DNA of 64,000 bases. Origin: Cucumis sativus (taxonomy: Eukaryota > Streptophyta > Magnoliopsida > Cucurbitales > Cucurbitaceae). The notes under the pieces were generated by a model, which searched no databases, was not told where the DNA came from, and saw nothing but the letters and a program-made list of their open reading frames with translations. The stretch lies in NCBI RefSeq assembly GCF_000004075.3, contig NC_026661.2, positions 18,752,307 to 18,816,306 on the forward strand, written 5' to 3'. How positions within the stretch are numbered: position 1 is the first letter of the stretch; every line of letters begins with the position of its first letter. A program made the translations under genes and the position numbers. This document shows, one piece after another, positions 25,777 through 38,340 of this stretch.

Positions 25777-28660
25777 ATGGAAGACGACCCTGGATTTTGT
25801 GGTGTGAATTGTTCTTGTGATTATCTTGTTCAATATCCCGATCATCAACCTTTGCATTTAGTTCCACACCATGTTGGCTGCTCTTCACACCCTGTTGTTA
25901 CCTCCTCTTCAAACCCTGTTGTTGGATCCTCTTCAAACCATATTGTTGGCTCCTCTTCAAATCCTGTTGTTGGATCTTCTTCAAATCATATTGTTGACTC
26001 CTCTTCAAATCCTGTTGTTGGATCCTCTTCAAACCATGTTGTTGGCTCCTCTTCAAACCCTGTTGTTGACTCCTCTTCGTCCGGAATCGACGTCAATGGT
26101 CGTCGAGTTGGAAGAAAAGGTTCTTCAAAACCTAAAGCTTCAAAGAAGAAAAATGGTTACCATCATGTTCAAGGAGTGAGGAGACAACGACTCATTTGGA
26201 CTACAGAACTCCATCAGTGTTTTGTTGAGATTTTTAATCGTACACCTTGCACACGTAAGCTTTGTTCATCTTATACATATCCATTATTAGAAAAAAAGAA
26301 AAAACTAACTTTTGGTAATTGTATCCTAGAACTTTATCCTAGGATAATCTTGGAGCAGATGTCAGAAAAATACCCCTTTGTCACTAGGGAAAATATTGCT
26401 AGCCACCTCCAGGTATAACTTTTAAGTTTTGTAATGTAAGTTGATTTTTTACAATCTTTTATCTAAAATATATTTTGGTGTTGATGGAAATGTAGAAGCA
26501 TAAAACGAATCTCATTAAGATGAAGGACAAGGAGAACTCAGCAAAAGCCTCTTCCAAATCAGTGCCTCTCAAGATTCCCAAAGAATCTAACTCCCAATCA
26601 ATTCACCCTAAAACTTCCAATTCCAACTCCACAATTCCTAATTCTCAGCTTATTCTTCAAAGCCATCCCAATCCCACAAACCCTATTTCTTCCCAAGTTC
26701 TTGTCCAAAGCCATCCCAATTCCACAAACCCTATTTCTTCCCAAGTTCTTCTCCAAAGCCATCCCAATTCCACAAACCCTATTTCTTCCCAAGTTCTTCT
26801 CCAAAGCCATCCCAATTCCACAAACCCCATTTCTTCCCAAGTTCTTCTCCAAAGCCATCCCAATTCCACAAACCCCATTTCTTCCCAAGTTCTTCTCCAA
26901 AGCCATCCCAATTCCACAAACCCTATTTCTTCCCAAGTTCTTCTCCAAAGCCATCCCAATTCCACAAACCCTATTTTTTCCCAAGTTCTCCAAAGCCATC
27001 CCAATTCCACAAACCCTAGCTTTGGTGGTAAGACGTGGTTCCAGAATTCACAAGGTTGTGGGTTCAAGCAGACGCGAAAGCAGTTTGAGCATGACCAGTT
27101 TGAGCATGACCAGTTTGGGCTTGAGCAGTTTGGGCTTGAGGAGTTTGAGCTTGAGCTGTTTGAGCTTCAGAAGTTTTACGATTCGTTAAAAAGATCCAGA
27201 AACCATCAGGTGCATTATCAGCAGCAGCAACATTCATTCAACAATAATGCTTGTTTAAGCCAAGAAAGCCCTAATTGGGCACTACCAATAGGGCAATCAT
27301 CAATGGCACCTACTAATGATCTTGCTGTTAGTACCAGCCTATGCCCTCCTCCAATTTCAGCCAATCAAATCTCTGGGAACGACAGTAATGTTATTGGGTT
27401 TCATCCAATCATGGACTTCAACTCTTTTGGAGGTTGGAATAATACTAATAATGATCCCTCTCTTGGTACTGATCTCCCAAACTTTGGTTTTGGAGACTAT
27501 AATTATGAAAATTCTGAGCCTTTGGGTTTTGGCTATCCTCTCAACCTTAATACCATCAACGGTTTTCAGGTAATAAAATTGTTAATTAACATCTTTGGTG
27601 TTCCAAAAACTCTCTTTTTTGTAACTATGCAGCATTGCTACTATATCGATCGTTCATTAAATTGGGAGACTTTCTTCCTACCCTCTCTACTTTTTGCTGA
27701 ACTCCTTTTTGTGGCAATGAATTTCTGTTCGTGTAGGTTCGGGGGTTGATGTGGGTTGCTCGATTGTGTAATCTGGGGGTTGATGAGTGTGTTATAAATT
27801 TGTTAGTTTAATTGGAGTTCTCATCTATCTCGTTTTATTTGAACGTGAGACATGATGAGACGTTTAAGTAAAAGTTTGGATATGTTTTTTTTTCTTTTTT
27901 AGCAGCTGGACTCTGAACAAGGCCTTCAGTCAATGTACTGCCCATCCATTAACCCTACGGAGAATGATTGCACAGTCCAACAATGTTCTGATAGCTACAA
28001 CCATCCTTTTGTGCCACACACTTTTGGTACCCACCATCTTCACGTTCTGTTTAATTATTTATATATGTTCTCTTTAGTTCAAGTTTGCGATTAAAATTTG
28101 TAAATTACGTACTATTCATGAATTTACTTTAATTAATTCCTTTAATTCCTTCTAAAACTGAAGTTTTCATACATTTATTTACGATATCCCGGGTATCACT
28201 TTAAATATGAAGGCCTTTCTCTAACCATTCCATTGTGCTCGAGCTAATGAATTGTTCTTTCGTATGGAGCGTGACAAGGGAGCTAAACCTCCTTGAGATG
28301 GTTGAGATATCCATGTGGATTTACATACCACCACCATCCTTCATATCTTGTTTGAAAAATAATATGTTTTTTGATTTTGGTAGCCTCTCGTACCTAATCA
28401 GCTTTTGTGTAATGCATATATGCTTTGTATTGGGGTATAATGAGGTGCTAAGAATGTTGAGTTGAGAAATTTGGATGCACTTTATCGTTCTTCAAAAAAC
28501 ATTCACAATTAGTTGATTTGAATGAACATGTATTGGTTTGTTTTTGTTTCTCTAATTAATATGTATTTTGAATCCAGATAATGATCCCCAGATGTTCAAC
28601 GGCGGGTGTAACAACAATCAAATTTCAAAAGGAAATGAACGTTTTCTCCCTAAAGGTTAA
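25777..28660 (+). CDS. GARP (type-B ARR-like) factor without receiver, with two tandem-repeat blocks (cluster gene 3)
   Basis: Five exons: 25777-26254, 26330-26412, 26496-27569, 27903-28026 and 28578-28660. They total 1842 nt, or 613 residues. The N-terminal 134 residues are mostly an SSSNPVVG/SSSNHIVG repeat and a basic patch. The GARP domain is at about 135-197 (RQRLIWTTELHQCFVEIF to ENIASHLQKHKTN), with His replacing the usual Tyr of SHLQKYR. Next come a 16-residue repeat (eight copies), a short FEHDQ/FGLEQ repeat, a Gln-rich part and an Asn/Gly/Phe-rich tail resembling type-B activation regions. Acceptor choice for exon 2 (26330) rests on the domain alignment; the next AG gives a stop. 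Exon 4 may start at 27903 or 27906. The start is the first in-frame ATG. A nuclear regulator is inferred, with no known target. Confidence 0.8.
25882..26070 (+). repeat. 24-bp coding repeat, N-terminus of gene 3
   Basis: About eight units of 24 bp encode SSSNPVVG alternating with SSSNHIVG, the last position varying between Gly, Asp and Thr. The alternation suggests a 48-bp higher-order unit that was duplicated. Confidence 0.92.
26658..27017 (+). repeat. 48-bp coding minisatellite in gene 3 exon 3
   Basis: Eight copies (the last partial) encode QSHPNSTNPISSQVLL. Copies 2-6 are identical at protein level and nearly so in DNA. Copy 1 has Pro for Ser and ends in Val; copy 7 lacks one codon. The array size of 360 nt equals seven units minus one codon plus a 27-nt partial unit. 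Confidence 0.95.
27081..27175 (+). repeat. 15-bp coding repeat in gene 3
   Basis: Five-residue units FEHDQ, FEHDQ, FGLEQ, FGLEE, FELEL and FELQK follow each other. This is a third, more diverged tandem array in the same gene. Confidence 0.85.
27901..27906 (+). other. Tandem splice acceptor, gene 3 exon 4
   Basis: The intron ends TTTTTTAGCAG followed by CTGGAC. Either AG may be used; both keep the frame and differ by one Gln codon. Confidence 0.6.
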
Positions 28661-31600
28661 GTTATATAATCACGAAGGAGAGGATAGGATCAAGTGTATC
28701 AAATTTGATGAAATGGACATAAGCGCGAAGGCGGTAGTGTTGACACTAGTCTTTTATGTTTTAGGATCTGTTCAAAGTTTGTGTATATAATTGAAGTCTT
28801 TATAAGTCCCTTTGCTTATGTTCTTATGACCTTTTCTTCATAGAGTCTTCCTTATTTTGACATTATGTTGTTATTTCTTTAATTGATTGATTTTGGTTCC
28901 ATGATCTATCAAGCTCAGAGTTTATATATATATTGTTGTGTTCTTAAATTGCAAAAGAATAAACTTCTAGGGAGGAAAGAAGTGAAAAATGGTCCCCAAT
29001 AATGAAATAGATTTTCTTTGGGGAATGCTAAAGATGAATTTCCAATAATTTATCATATTTTTATTTTAAATAGATAAAATTTGGCCTAAATTACAACCTT
29101 TCAATGTCCAATTGGAGGGCACCGACGATGGCATATAGGGTCAATTCATGTAGGGTATCCCATTGGTGTGTGGAGGGTCTCATGATTCTTTTGGTCTATT
29201 CCCTTTCGTTTAGACATTAGCATTACAAGGATTATTCCCAAGAGAAAGACAGCCAAATAAGAGAGATCAGAGACATGTGGCTGCTTATTATTGGTCTAAA
29301 AAACTTAGAGGTTCTTATAATAATAATATAAAAAAAACGATGTCTCCATAATTAATATCTTACCACTCTACTTTTTTTTTCTTTTTGTCCTTTTGGAAAA
29401 ATGATCATTCATTTGATAGTAAAATAAATCCATTGGTTCTCTTTAATAAGACACAACATCAATGTGGGAAAATCAGAAAGCCATGGAAAGGAAAAAAGAA
29501 AATAAAAAACTCAATGACCCTACTTGTTCTTTCAACAATGGATATGAGTGAAAGTGATTTTGAAAGGCTTCTATCAATGTAGGTAAAAAAAGTAACATAT
29601 TTAACAGGCCATTAAATCATTTTCATAAGATAGACTTTACTCATCCTCCCTTTAAAGACCTTGAAGTGGGAATTGATGATATAGAGATACGTTGCCCAAA
29701 CAACATATATGTTCCTAAATCTCATGTATGTTCTCTCTACCAAAAATAGTTGTCACATGCCTAACCTCCTATTCAATCTCCTACAACTTTGTTTCCTGTT
29801 CACCTTGACTCAATAAACTATGTAACCCCTGTCCTATTTGGAGTATATACACCTCAACGTGGTAGCCTTACCAATTAATTGTGATTTGTAAAGTTAAAAC
29901 TATATTGGTTTTCTCTTAATTGTTCTAATCTAAAAAAAATGTATTTAGTAAAAATGTATTTAATATTATATAATCTAACCCCCACAACTATTACTTATCT
30001 TTGTTAAATATGGTTTAGTCTTACAAAAATTACATTGAGATGTGATTAGCCACTTGGATGCACTAGTCTTGTATTGACCCATAGGAAGGGTCATCTCACC
30101 AGATGTTTGGAGGAGTTTAATCTTAAGTAACTATCTCACCAAGGTTATAATTATAAAAAGCATTGATATCATTGCAACTTGATTGTGATGTAGAGTAACA
30201 CTCTCTTTCCAAAGAATAAAAGAAGATATGGAGTTGTCAATATGAATAGTCCTAAACATAGTCCAAAATTTTGGATTGGAATCATATATGAATTGTTTTC
30301 TGTCATTTTTTTCTTTCTTTCACGTCATATTTGGATGAAATTACCAATACAAAAAACTTCGAGCATTCCAACATGGGTCTCGGTTGGAATATCCGATCCT
30401 CTCCCTTGCTCTCTTCACTCTTCTCAACCTCCACTCTTGATCTCCTCTCTCTGGCTCTTGCTCTAGCTAGCGACACATGCATTGAACGCTCACCCATTGG
30501 GTTAAAAAGCTAGAAGTGAAACTCATCTTCACAACGGGACCTCCATTAACCTCACATTAAAACATGAAAATGTAAAACATGAAGTCAGTTTGAAATCTAT
30601 TATACTCCTAAAATTTTCGATCATTGCGAGAAAGAGAGTGAATCAATGTATCGAAGTGTGAGAGAAAGTTGTAAGGAGGACCAATAAACATACTTTATGA
30701 CTATGAATTTTGTGAATATTCTTGATCATGAACCTTGGATGAAAGCCCTCCATGACTGATGTTGGAGTGGGATGTAGGCTCAAAAAAATAAAACCACTAT
30801 CACAGATAACAGGTATTGCATGTGAAAAAGGATCTCCCAAACAAGATCTTTCTTTAAAGATTATTCACTTTGAAAATGAATGTTGCAAAGTCGATCGATG
30901 AAAATTTGGACGAGTTTAAGGAGCTAATCACAGAGGTCAATTAAACTAATAGGTGGAGAAATTTGAAGGAAAGAAAGTGAGACACCCTATTGATTAAGGG
31001 ATAAGGGACAATGATTATTAGGTAATGAGCGGATTAAATAGTCGCACCAATATATATATATATATATATCTTAACACACTTCTCTATGGTCTTCGTTATA
31101 GATCAAGAACCAAAAGTGATTCATTGGTTGATTTAAAAGTGATACAAACCAGAAGTGTGAGCAAAATGTTCCAAAATTCAAAATCAGTGAGAAGTTACAA
31201 AGAGGAGAAATATTATAGCTTTCTGAAGCTTCAAAGAACAGTGAGATAAAAGATGTGCGAGTGTTGTAGTGAAATATGGAAAATACAACATTTCTACATA
31301 AGTTGTGAATGCAACAAAATGTAAATAACAAGATCAATTCAAGACAAAATCAAAGGATCAGGAGGAGGAGATATCTTATTGATGATTTTTTTAATTAAAA
31401 GAGATTATTTCAACAACAAACAGTTTGAAAGTCTTTATTTTCCTACCTGAAATTTGTTTATTTCTGGATGATTTTTTAATTTAATTCAATATATACAAAA
31501 TTTGTGACTTATTTCATAGGACTGAAAATATGGACAAAATACGGTAAACATTTAAAATTTTGTGATTGTTGTTTAAATATAATTTAGTTAGATATATATT

Positions 31601-34600
31601 AAGGGTAAAATCTAAAAAAGATAGAAAAAAAAAAACTACTTACATTCATCGAAAAACAAAATTTGTTATTTTAAAAATTCAATTTTTTTTTTTTTGTATT
31701 TTGTTATATTTATTTATGTTTTTGGAAACATATATTTTATATTGTTTTTATCCTAATTTCATCCATTAAGAAAGTTTTATATTTTGTATTTACTGGATTA
31801 CAAAAGTTTTAATTGGAGAGACATTTGTTGGGTTGACAACTCAAATTAATTTTTTCAACTCAATCAATATAATATGGATTTATCATACCATATCTGAAAT
31901 AGATTTACCCTATCACCTCCTAAGATCCGTTTAACTTATTACCCTATCACCTCCTAAGATCCGTTTACCCTTACTATACATCATAGATCGTTTACTCTAC
32001 TATACATCATAGATTATTAGTTCGGGTTGGGTTGTACTATTAAACATATTTTTTAATCCAGTCCAACCCACGTCTTAAACTAAACTCAACAACTAACCCA
32101 CCTCAACTTATATAAACTCATATAATATGGGTAGTTAATTACAACCCAGTTTTAACCCTTTGCTCATTTTTATTTCTTTTTCATGCAGATTCAAACAAAC
32201 TCCCTCAAAAGTTATTCTCTATCCACAATTCTGATTCAAATTTTTAGTTAATTGGGTGATTTCTTTCAATGATGATGCAAATACTATCGCAAAATCTCCA
32301 GGCACTGTGTATTAGATTCAAAGTATTATACATATATATTAAGAATTTTCTACCATCGTTAGTTGGACATAAATGAAAACCAGAGGAGTAATGATATCCT
32401 AAGATATATAGAATTGAGTTTGTTTCAAACCTAAAGCATTATTCTTAGGAAACAAAACAACAACATGCAATCCAATTCTGCAATTAATGGATGGAATATG
32501 GTTTAGTTTTTTTCTTTTAAAAAGAAATTGAACCTTTCGGCAACGGGAGATCCCTTCGTCTTCTTAAGTCTTTGTCCATCACAACTCACGATCTTTGCTC
32601 CATAAAGTAGTACTTCAAAAGCAATATGTTCGATTCGCTTCCATCTCCTAACACACCTCTCTTCTACCTATAATGATCCCCTATATATATTTGAAATCTA
32701 TTCATTCACGCCAATAAATGTACAAATATATCTTTCTATTTCTATCGGGATGATCATCTCTATCGTAATCCCAATAATATAGAGAACAACACAACAAACT
32801 ATTTCAAAATAGTATCGAGTTAGGTATGATCATTTGTAACCTTTATGCTATTATTATTCATTTTTTTTCTCACTAAAAATTCTCTCTTTACAGCCATTTT
32901 TAGAGAAGAAGCCGTAATTTCTTCATGTAAAAAATGATTGTGAGCAATAAATAAATGAAGTCTAATAGTCCATGCAAAATTGTTTAGGATAATTATAATA
33001 GGCTAGATAATAATTAAGCCTAGAACAACATCTATGAAAAAATTAAACTGTCAATATAACAAAATTTATAACAATATGTTTCACTATAGTTAAATCATGA
33101 TAAAAACTAAACATAAGCTTCATTGTTCTGACATTAAAAAAAAAATACATGAACTAAATATTGTGAATTCAACACTAGAATTTTATTTTTGTAAAAGGTT
33201 AAAACACAACATTTTTTTATAAATTAAAAAAACACAAACAAATATACAATATAGATATTATAATGTGTTTTTTTGGGGGGATGCCATAAAATTGCTAAAT
33301 ATATTCTCAATCATTTAAGTTTCTTTTTTTGTTTGTATGTCAAACGTGTACAACAGTACAAGGTATATTGATTGGTGTTACAATGAGAAGATTGGAATTT
33401 GTTCATATCACTCCACCCCCGTGGCCATGGCCATGGACCCTTTTTCTTTTTCGTTCAAACATTTCATATATTGTCTAATTACTGTGTGAATGTTATATCA
33501 ATTAACGAAGGTCTTAAATTTTAAATCACATCTTTACAAATAGATTTAGACAATCTATAATCTTAATATTTTTCGTTAATAAACATATTAATTTGTGGTA
33601 AAGGAAAAAAAAAACAAAAGATAGTAATTTGGTTCAATGAATTTTTCATTATGGTAATGTAAGTTGGCTCCATAATCACTTTCCCAAGTTCACTTTTCAC
33701 GTCCATCCAATTTCCCATGCATTATTTAATTTATTTTCTTTCCAAAATTTCAAGAAGAAAAGTTTAACGCCTAAATATTAATTAATCATTTCTTCTTAAT
33801 GTAAGTTGTCAAATTGAATCTCTATGTTTTTATTTAGAAAGATAAAAATGATTCCTAAAAATTGTATTTTTAGAAAATAAAAAAGTGAAAAGGGAATTCA
33901 AACTCAACACCACCTTTTTAGTTTTAACACAAACACCTATTAGACTTTTAAAAAGATATAACAAAAGAAATAAATATAGAAACGAAATATGTAAATTAGG
34001 TGGAGAAAAGATATAATTTAAATTAAAATCTTAGTCGTTTTTAAAAGTAAGAGCAATGAATGACTTTTCTATTGTTTATTATTTTCTTTGAAAGTAAATG
34101 AAGATGAGAGGGACATTTATGAAAACATCGCCCCAGCTGTGGAAGGTAAATTATAAAGTATATAATTAAATCAGTTACCATGTCTAAATCATATCACCAA
34201 TAATAGTACAAATAATAATACAAGGTGTTTTAAAATAAAGAATGAGTATAAGTAGAACCAATGGGGAAAGGACAGCAAGGATGTTACGGTGCGTACGTCA
34301 GCCATGTAGGCGAAGGCATTGTAAACTAAGAAAGAAAAGAGATGAAAATTCATAATTTTGATTAAAGATTATTAGATTTTAAAATGGGGGAAATTAAAAA
34401 TAATGAAAGGAGAATAATCCCAATCATTGTGCCGACTGGCAGATGCCAACACTTTGATTGCATCACACCACTACCACGTAGCTGGCCACGTGTGCCGCCC
34501 ATCACTCAACCCATCTCTAATCCTATCTGGGTCCCGCATTCTCTCTTCTTCTTCTTCTTCTTTTTTCTTTTTTCTAATTAATTTTTCATAAAGATGAAGA

Positions 34601-36185
34601 CAGATATTAGGCCATTGCATCTAATTCGCTTATAAAATTGTGACTAATTCATCAATAATATTATTTTAGGAAAGGTTTAATATAGCTTTTTTAAATACAA
34701 AATTGAACATATATTAGAAAACCTATTAAACAAAAAGAGAGGAAAAAAAGGGTTAGGACTCTGTTTTGATAAAATTTTGGTTTTCTAAAACATTAAATTC
34801 TGCTTCCACTTATTTATTGTTATTATAACGACATCTCTATATAAATATTTATAAAGACAGATATTTTTCAAAGCAATTGGAGGATATTATCAAAAGGAGA
34901 AGGATGAACTAAAATATTTGAATTGAGAAAATAGCAAATCGATCATTATAAGAAGTTGATTGGATTTGGTTAGTCGATTGGAATGGAAAAAGATGGCGTA
35001 CGAGTGTATGTATACGAAGGCAGTGTTTGGCCAAAAGAAAAGAAAAGTTAAAAATATATGGAAGGAATAAATTGAAAAGATTTATAGCATTTAATGGAGT
35101 AATAAAAGAAAGCAATATGTTTTGAATTACTGTAGTACTAAACTTTTTTGGAGATAATTTAACACATTTAAGTGGAAGCTTCCAATAGTAATACTCACGG
35201 ATTTATATTGAAAAAGAAAAACTAAAGAATATAGAAAATGAAGGGTTTGGCAATAAACAAAGGGAAAGGGAAAGTTGTGTGGGAGAAAAATAAATAAAGT
35301 GGATGGTGGTTCACAAGCCTAGCATGTTTCTCCCTCTATATCTCATTCAACCCGTGGACTTTACCATTCTTCACAACATCACCACCATCTACGTTCCACA
35401 TAATAACATTTTCTCCCCTTCCCTCACCAGATATCATACACAACCCCACTCTAACATATAGATTCATCTTATACTCTTCATTACTTATTGAGACTATATC
35501 TAATTTTTCTTTTTTGTTTAGATTGACCTTCAAAGTATGAGGAAAATGTCAAGTGTGAAATACAAATGTTATGATAAGGATAAGAGAGGAAGTAAAATTA
35601 TGTTTCCTGAAATGGTGAATCAAGGGAGGTTTGATCAGAAAAACAATCTAATATCTGAAAAGCAGGGAGAGTACAAAATCTATGCAAAAAGGAAGAAACT
35701 ACAATGGCATTAATTCCAAAATCAAATACAAAGATCAAACAATAAAAACAGACCATCTATAGATAGAAAGGGAAAATGGAAGGAAAAAAAAAAAAAAACA
35801 AAACAAACAAACAAATCCATGGGAGTCTATACAACAAGTTTTTATAAAAGAAAAAAAAAAAAATTGGCTATTCATTCTATTTCTTATTTTCAGAACAAGG
35901 AATGATGATGGTGATGATGATAATAATGGGGTAGAATATAAAATACAAATGGTCTAAAAAAAAAGGAAGAAAGATGATGATGATTGAGTCAATAATCCCC
36001 CAGAAAATAAATGAAAATATGTAAAGAAAATATGAATTAATGGAGGAGGAAGTAAGAATGGGGAATTTTGGAGGACTAAATTAGGAGACAAAACAGTCCT
36101 TGGGGGAAGAGGAGGAAGAAGAAGGGGAAGGATGTGGGAGGGCTTTTCTTTTTTGTCTTTTTCTGTTCTTACCGGCGACGGTGCT
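28661..36185. other. Gene-poor interval, no coding gene supported
   Basis: This 7.5-kb AT-rich stretch has only short, composition-driven open frames. It includes TA repeats (31049-31069), two small tandem duplications at 31908-32015 (CCTATCACCTCCTAAGATCCG twice, TATACATCATAGAT twice), and a GC-richer G-box patch at 34400-34540 (separate entry). The last 600 bp are probably the 3' UTR and flank of the GATL gene, with GATGAT and A-rich runs. Confidence 0.5.
34400..34540. promoter_or_regulatory. GC-richer patch with G-box
   Basis: A perfect CACGTG lies at 34487-34492, with a second ACGT core (TACCACGTAG) just before it and TGGGTCCCGC after it. Downstream on the plus strand runs a CTTCTT-rich tract like a plant 5' leader. 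No coding frame follows, so this may be a promoter of a non-coding RNA or a conserved regulatory island. Confidence 0.3.
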
Positions 36186-37289
36186 TCAGTGAGAGTGGCC
36201 GTACAAGTCGTATGGTGCCCAGAGGGAATCCAGAGGGCAGGGTTTCTTCGAGTCTAGCCTCATCCATGGCTTTCCACTTCCTGACCAGTGAAGAAGGCTA
36301 ACCGGACCGGCGTGGAGGTTCCGGCAGCTGCCTTTCACATTGTCGCCCCCGAGGCCGTGCTGGTTCCACCGGTGTTCAATGGGAGATACATCACCAGCGA
36401 ACACGAGAAGGAACGGCGGAAGGGAACCGAGCTCGTAGATCCGATTGTTTTTCTGAATCTCCATCCACCGTTCGATCCGTTTCGTGTAGCCGGCCCGTCG
36501 CCACTTAGCGAGATCTATAACCATAACACCAGAGTTGAAGTAACAGGGCTTCCGGCCAAGAAACGTGCCGGAGAACCGCTTATCCAACCAAAACCGTGAG
36601 GTGAAATACTTGGTGAAGTTGGCGTGACAGTATTCCGGTGCTCCGATGGTTTTAGAACCCAAATTAGTACTCCAAAGCTTAGAGATATCATCAACAACAA
36701 CGAGATCGGAATCCAAATAAATAACTCTCCGAACACAGGGCTCCAATAACTCCGCCAAGTAGTTCCTCGCATAATTAAGCGGCTCTTCGAGGGCTTGCCG
36801 CACCGAAGTGGAAATCAGATTCTGAACAATGGCCGGATTAAAGTAATAGACCTTGAATTTCAACTGAGGAAAAGCGGATCTAACAACGGCTTCAAGATTC
36901 GTCTCAGAAACAAGAAAATGAAAGAAGACGCTCTCCGGACACAGGGAATGCTGCAGAATGGAATTGACAGCCGCAATTGAACCACGAAGGTACTCAACAT
37001 CAAGCGTAATCGCAACATGAACCAAACTGGGATCACAAACACCAAATCTACCCGTAAATTTGAAGTCTCTTGGACTACAATGCTCAGCATTGCGATACAA
37101 CGGCGACCTACGGAAGAGAAAGCGAGTGGGTGAATCAGAGACGGAAAGACGAACAGACTGGCGGAGGTTGAAGTCAAGGTGAGAGGAGCGAATGGCTTCG
37201 GCGGGGGGAAATGACTGGAGAGATGGAGAGAGAATGACCATCAACATAGCGGCAGAGAAAAAACCGGAGAATCTCATAATCCACAACAT
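36186..37289 (-). CDS. GATL: Galacturonosyltransferase-like protein (GATL family, GT8)
   Basis: Single-exon gene of 367 residues, the usual architecture and about the usual size for GATLs. [20 protein letters not shown] is a signal anchor; [17 protein letters not shown] follows, as is typical. The GT8 domain spans about 85-345: [14 protein letters not shown], the metal- and nucleotide-sugar-binding DSD at 193-195 ([11 protein letters not shown]), [10 protein letters not shown] (251-260), [12 protein letters not shown] (306-317) and [11 protein letters not shown] (332-342). GATLs act in the secretory pathway in making pectin and/or xylan; the exact acceptor sugar of most members is not settled. 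Residues suggest an active enzyme. The frame is open upstream to 37469, but 37289 is the family-like start; 37277 is a second possible Met. The placement among GATL5/6/7-type members is a guess. Confidence 0.95.
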   Translation of the reverse strand: MLWIMRFSGFFSAAMLMVILSPSLQSFPPAEAIRSSHLDFNLRQSVRLSVSDSPTRFLFRRSPLYRNAEHCSPRDFKFTGRFGVCDPSLVHVAITLDVEYLRGSIAAVNSILQHSLCPESVFFHFLVSETNLEAVVRSAFPQLKFKVYYFNPAIVQNLISTSVRQALEEPLNYARNYLAELLEPCVRRVIYLDSDLVVVDDISKLWSTNLGSKTIGAPEYCHANFTKYFTSRFWLDKRFSGTFLGRKPCYFNSGVMVIDLAKWRRAGYTKRIERWMEIQKNNRIYELGSLPPFLLVFAGDVSPIEHRWNQHGLGGDNVKGSCRNLHAGPVSLLHWSGSGKPWMRLDSKKPCPLDSLWAPYDLYGHSH

Positions 37290-38340
37290 CTTGACTCTTC
37301 GAATCGATCTTTTCCCCTTCCTTCTGGAGTTGAAATCAAAGGGATGGTTGTCAAGATTAGGGGAAATGGAAATGGAAAAGGGGAGAAAAGGTAGGGTTTG
37401 ATGTGTAGGGTCTGCCAGAGTTGAAAATGAAAAGAGGATGGATTGATGATGGATGTTGTTGAGAATCAAGTAGAGAAATGGAATGGAATGAAATTTGGAG
37501 TGAGTGCATGAGGGAAGGGAAGTAGAGAAGAAGGATGGCGTGGAAAGAAAGACGGTTTAGTAGTCATGGAAGAAGAAAAAGAGAGAAGACTGACCGGTAA
37601 ATGTTGGGCGGTGGCCGGAAGGTGAGAAAGAAAACCTCCCCAGTTCTTGAACGAGGTTGGAGTGTTGTTAGGGAGTGAGATAGTTGTGGCTCCGTTGTTG
37701 ATGTTGTTGTTCTTTCTTCCTCCTCCTCCTCGTCGATTATTGAGAGTGTATCGATTCCCGGGAAGAGGAGAAGGCGAAACACAAAACCAGAGAACACAGA
37801 CAATTAGCAGCTGTACGACAGAGAGAGATTGAGAGAGAAAGAGAAAGAAAGCCTTTTCTTTTTAATTTATTTTTTCCTTTTTCTTTTTAGGTTTTAGATT
37901 TGCACCATAGAAATCCGAAGATAGCAACAACAAAAATCATAATACATACATATATAATACCATTTTGGTATTCCCAATTTGAAGTTTGTTTAACAAAGTT
38001 CACCATCTTTCAATAAATTTAAACCTCTTTTCTACTTGTTTGATATTTTTAAAATTTGAGTATTTGTATTTTGAATAAATTTGATATTTGGATGAAAATG
38101 AAAATTGATGTAAAAATAAATAAAAAAAAGAGTTACAGCTGTCGTTGTCAGTGATGAGGGAAGAGAGAGAAGGGGAAAGTGGGACCCAGTTGTCCAGATG
38201 TACTCGTGTACGTATTCTGCACTCCACTCCCCCTCCCTTTCTTCACATCACTCTATTCTTTTCTCTCTTCCTATTCTTCTTCTTCTTTCTTTCTTTCTTT
38301 CTTTTTTGACTCCACAAGGTGAATTCCATCAATAATTACA
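37290..38340. promoter_or_regulatory. Leader and promoter region of the GATL gene
   Basis: Reading the minus strand, the region upstream of the start is rich in CT (GA on the plus strand at 37805-37855), typical of plant 5' leaders. At about 38180-38225 lie AGTGGGACCCAG, which fits a class-I TCP-type GTGGGNCC site, and a TACTCGTGTACGTA stretch. The TSS was not determined. Confidence 0.35.

Noticed and set aside
26598-27189. Three repetitive open frames (both strands) over the 48-bp array
   Set aside because: Shadows of the gene 3 repeat; only frame 1 continues the GARP domain.
28235-28465. 76-codon frame between gene 3 exons 4 and 5
   Set aside because: It lies in an intron, is AT-rich, and has no family features.
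30242-31337. Cluster of short open frames
   Set aside because: Low-complexity, no domain, mutually overlapping on both strands.
36288-37401. Open frames on both strands inside the GATL gene
   Set aside because: Overlapping shadows of a well-supported GT8 coding sequence.
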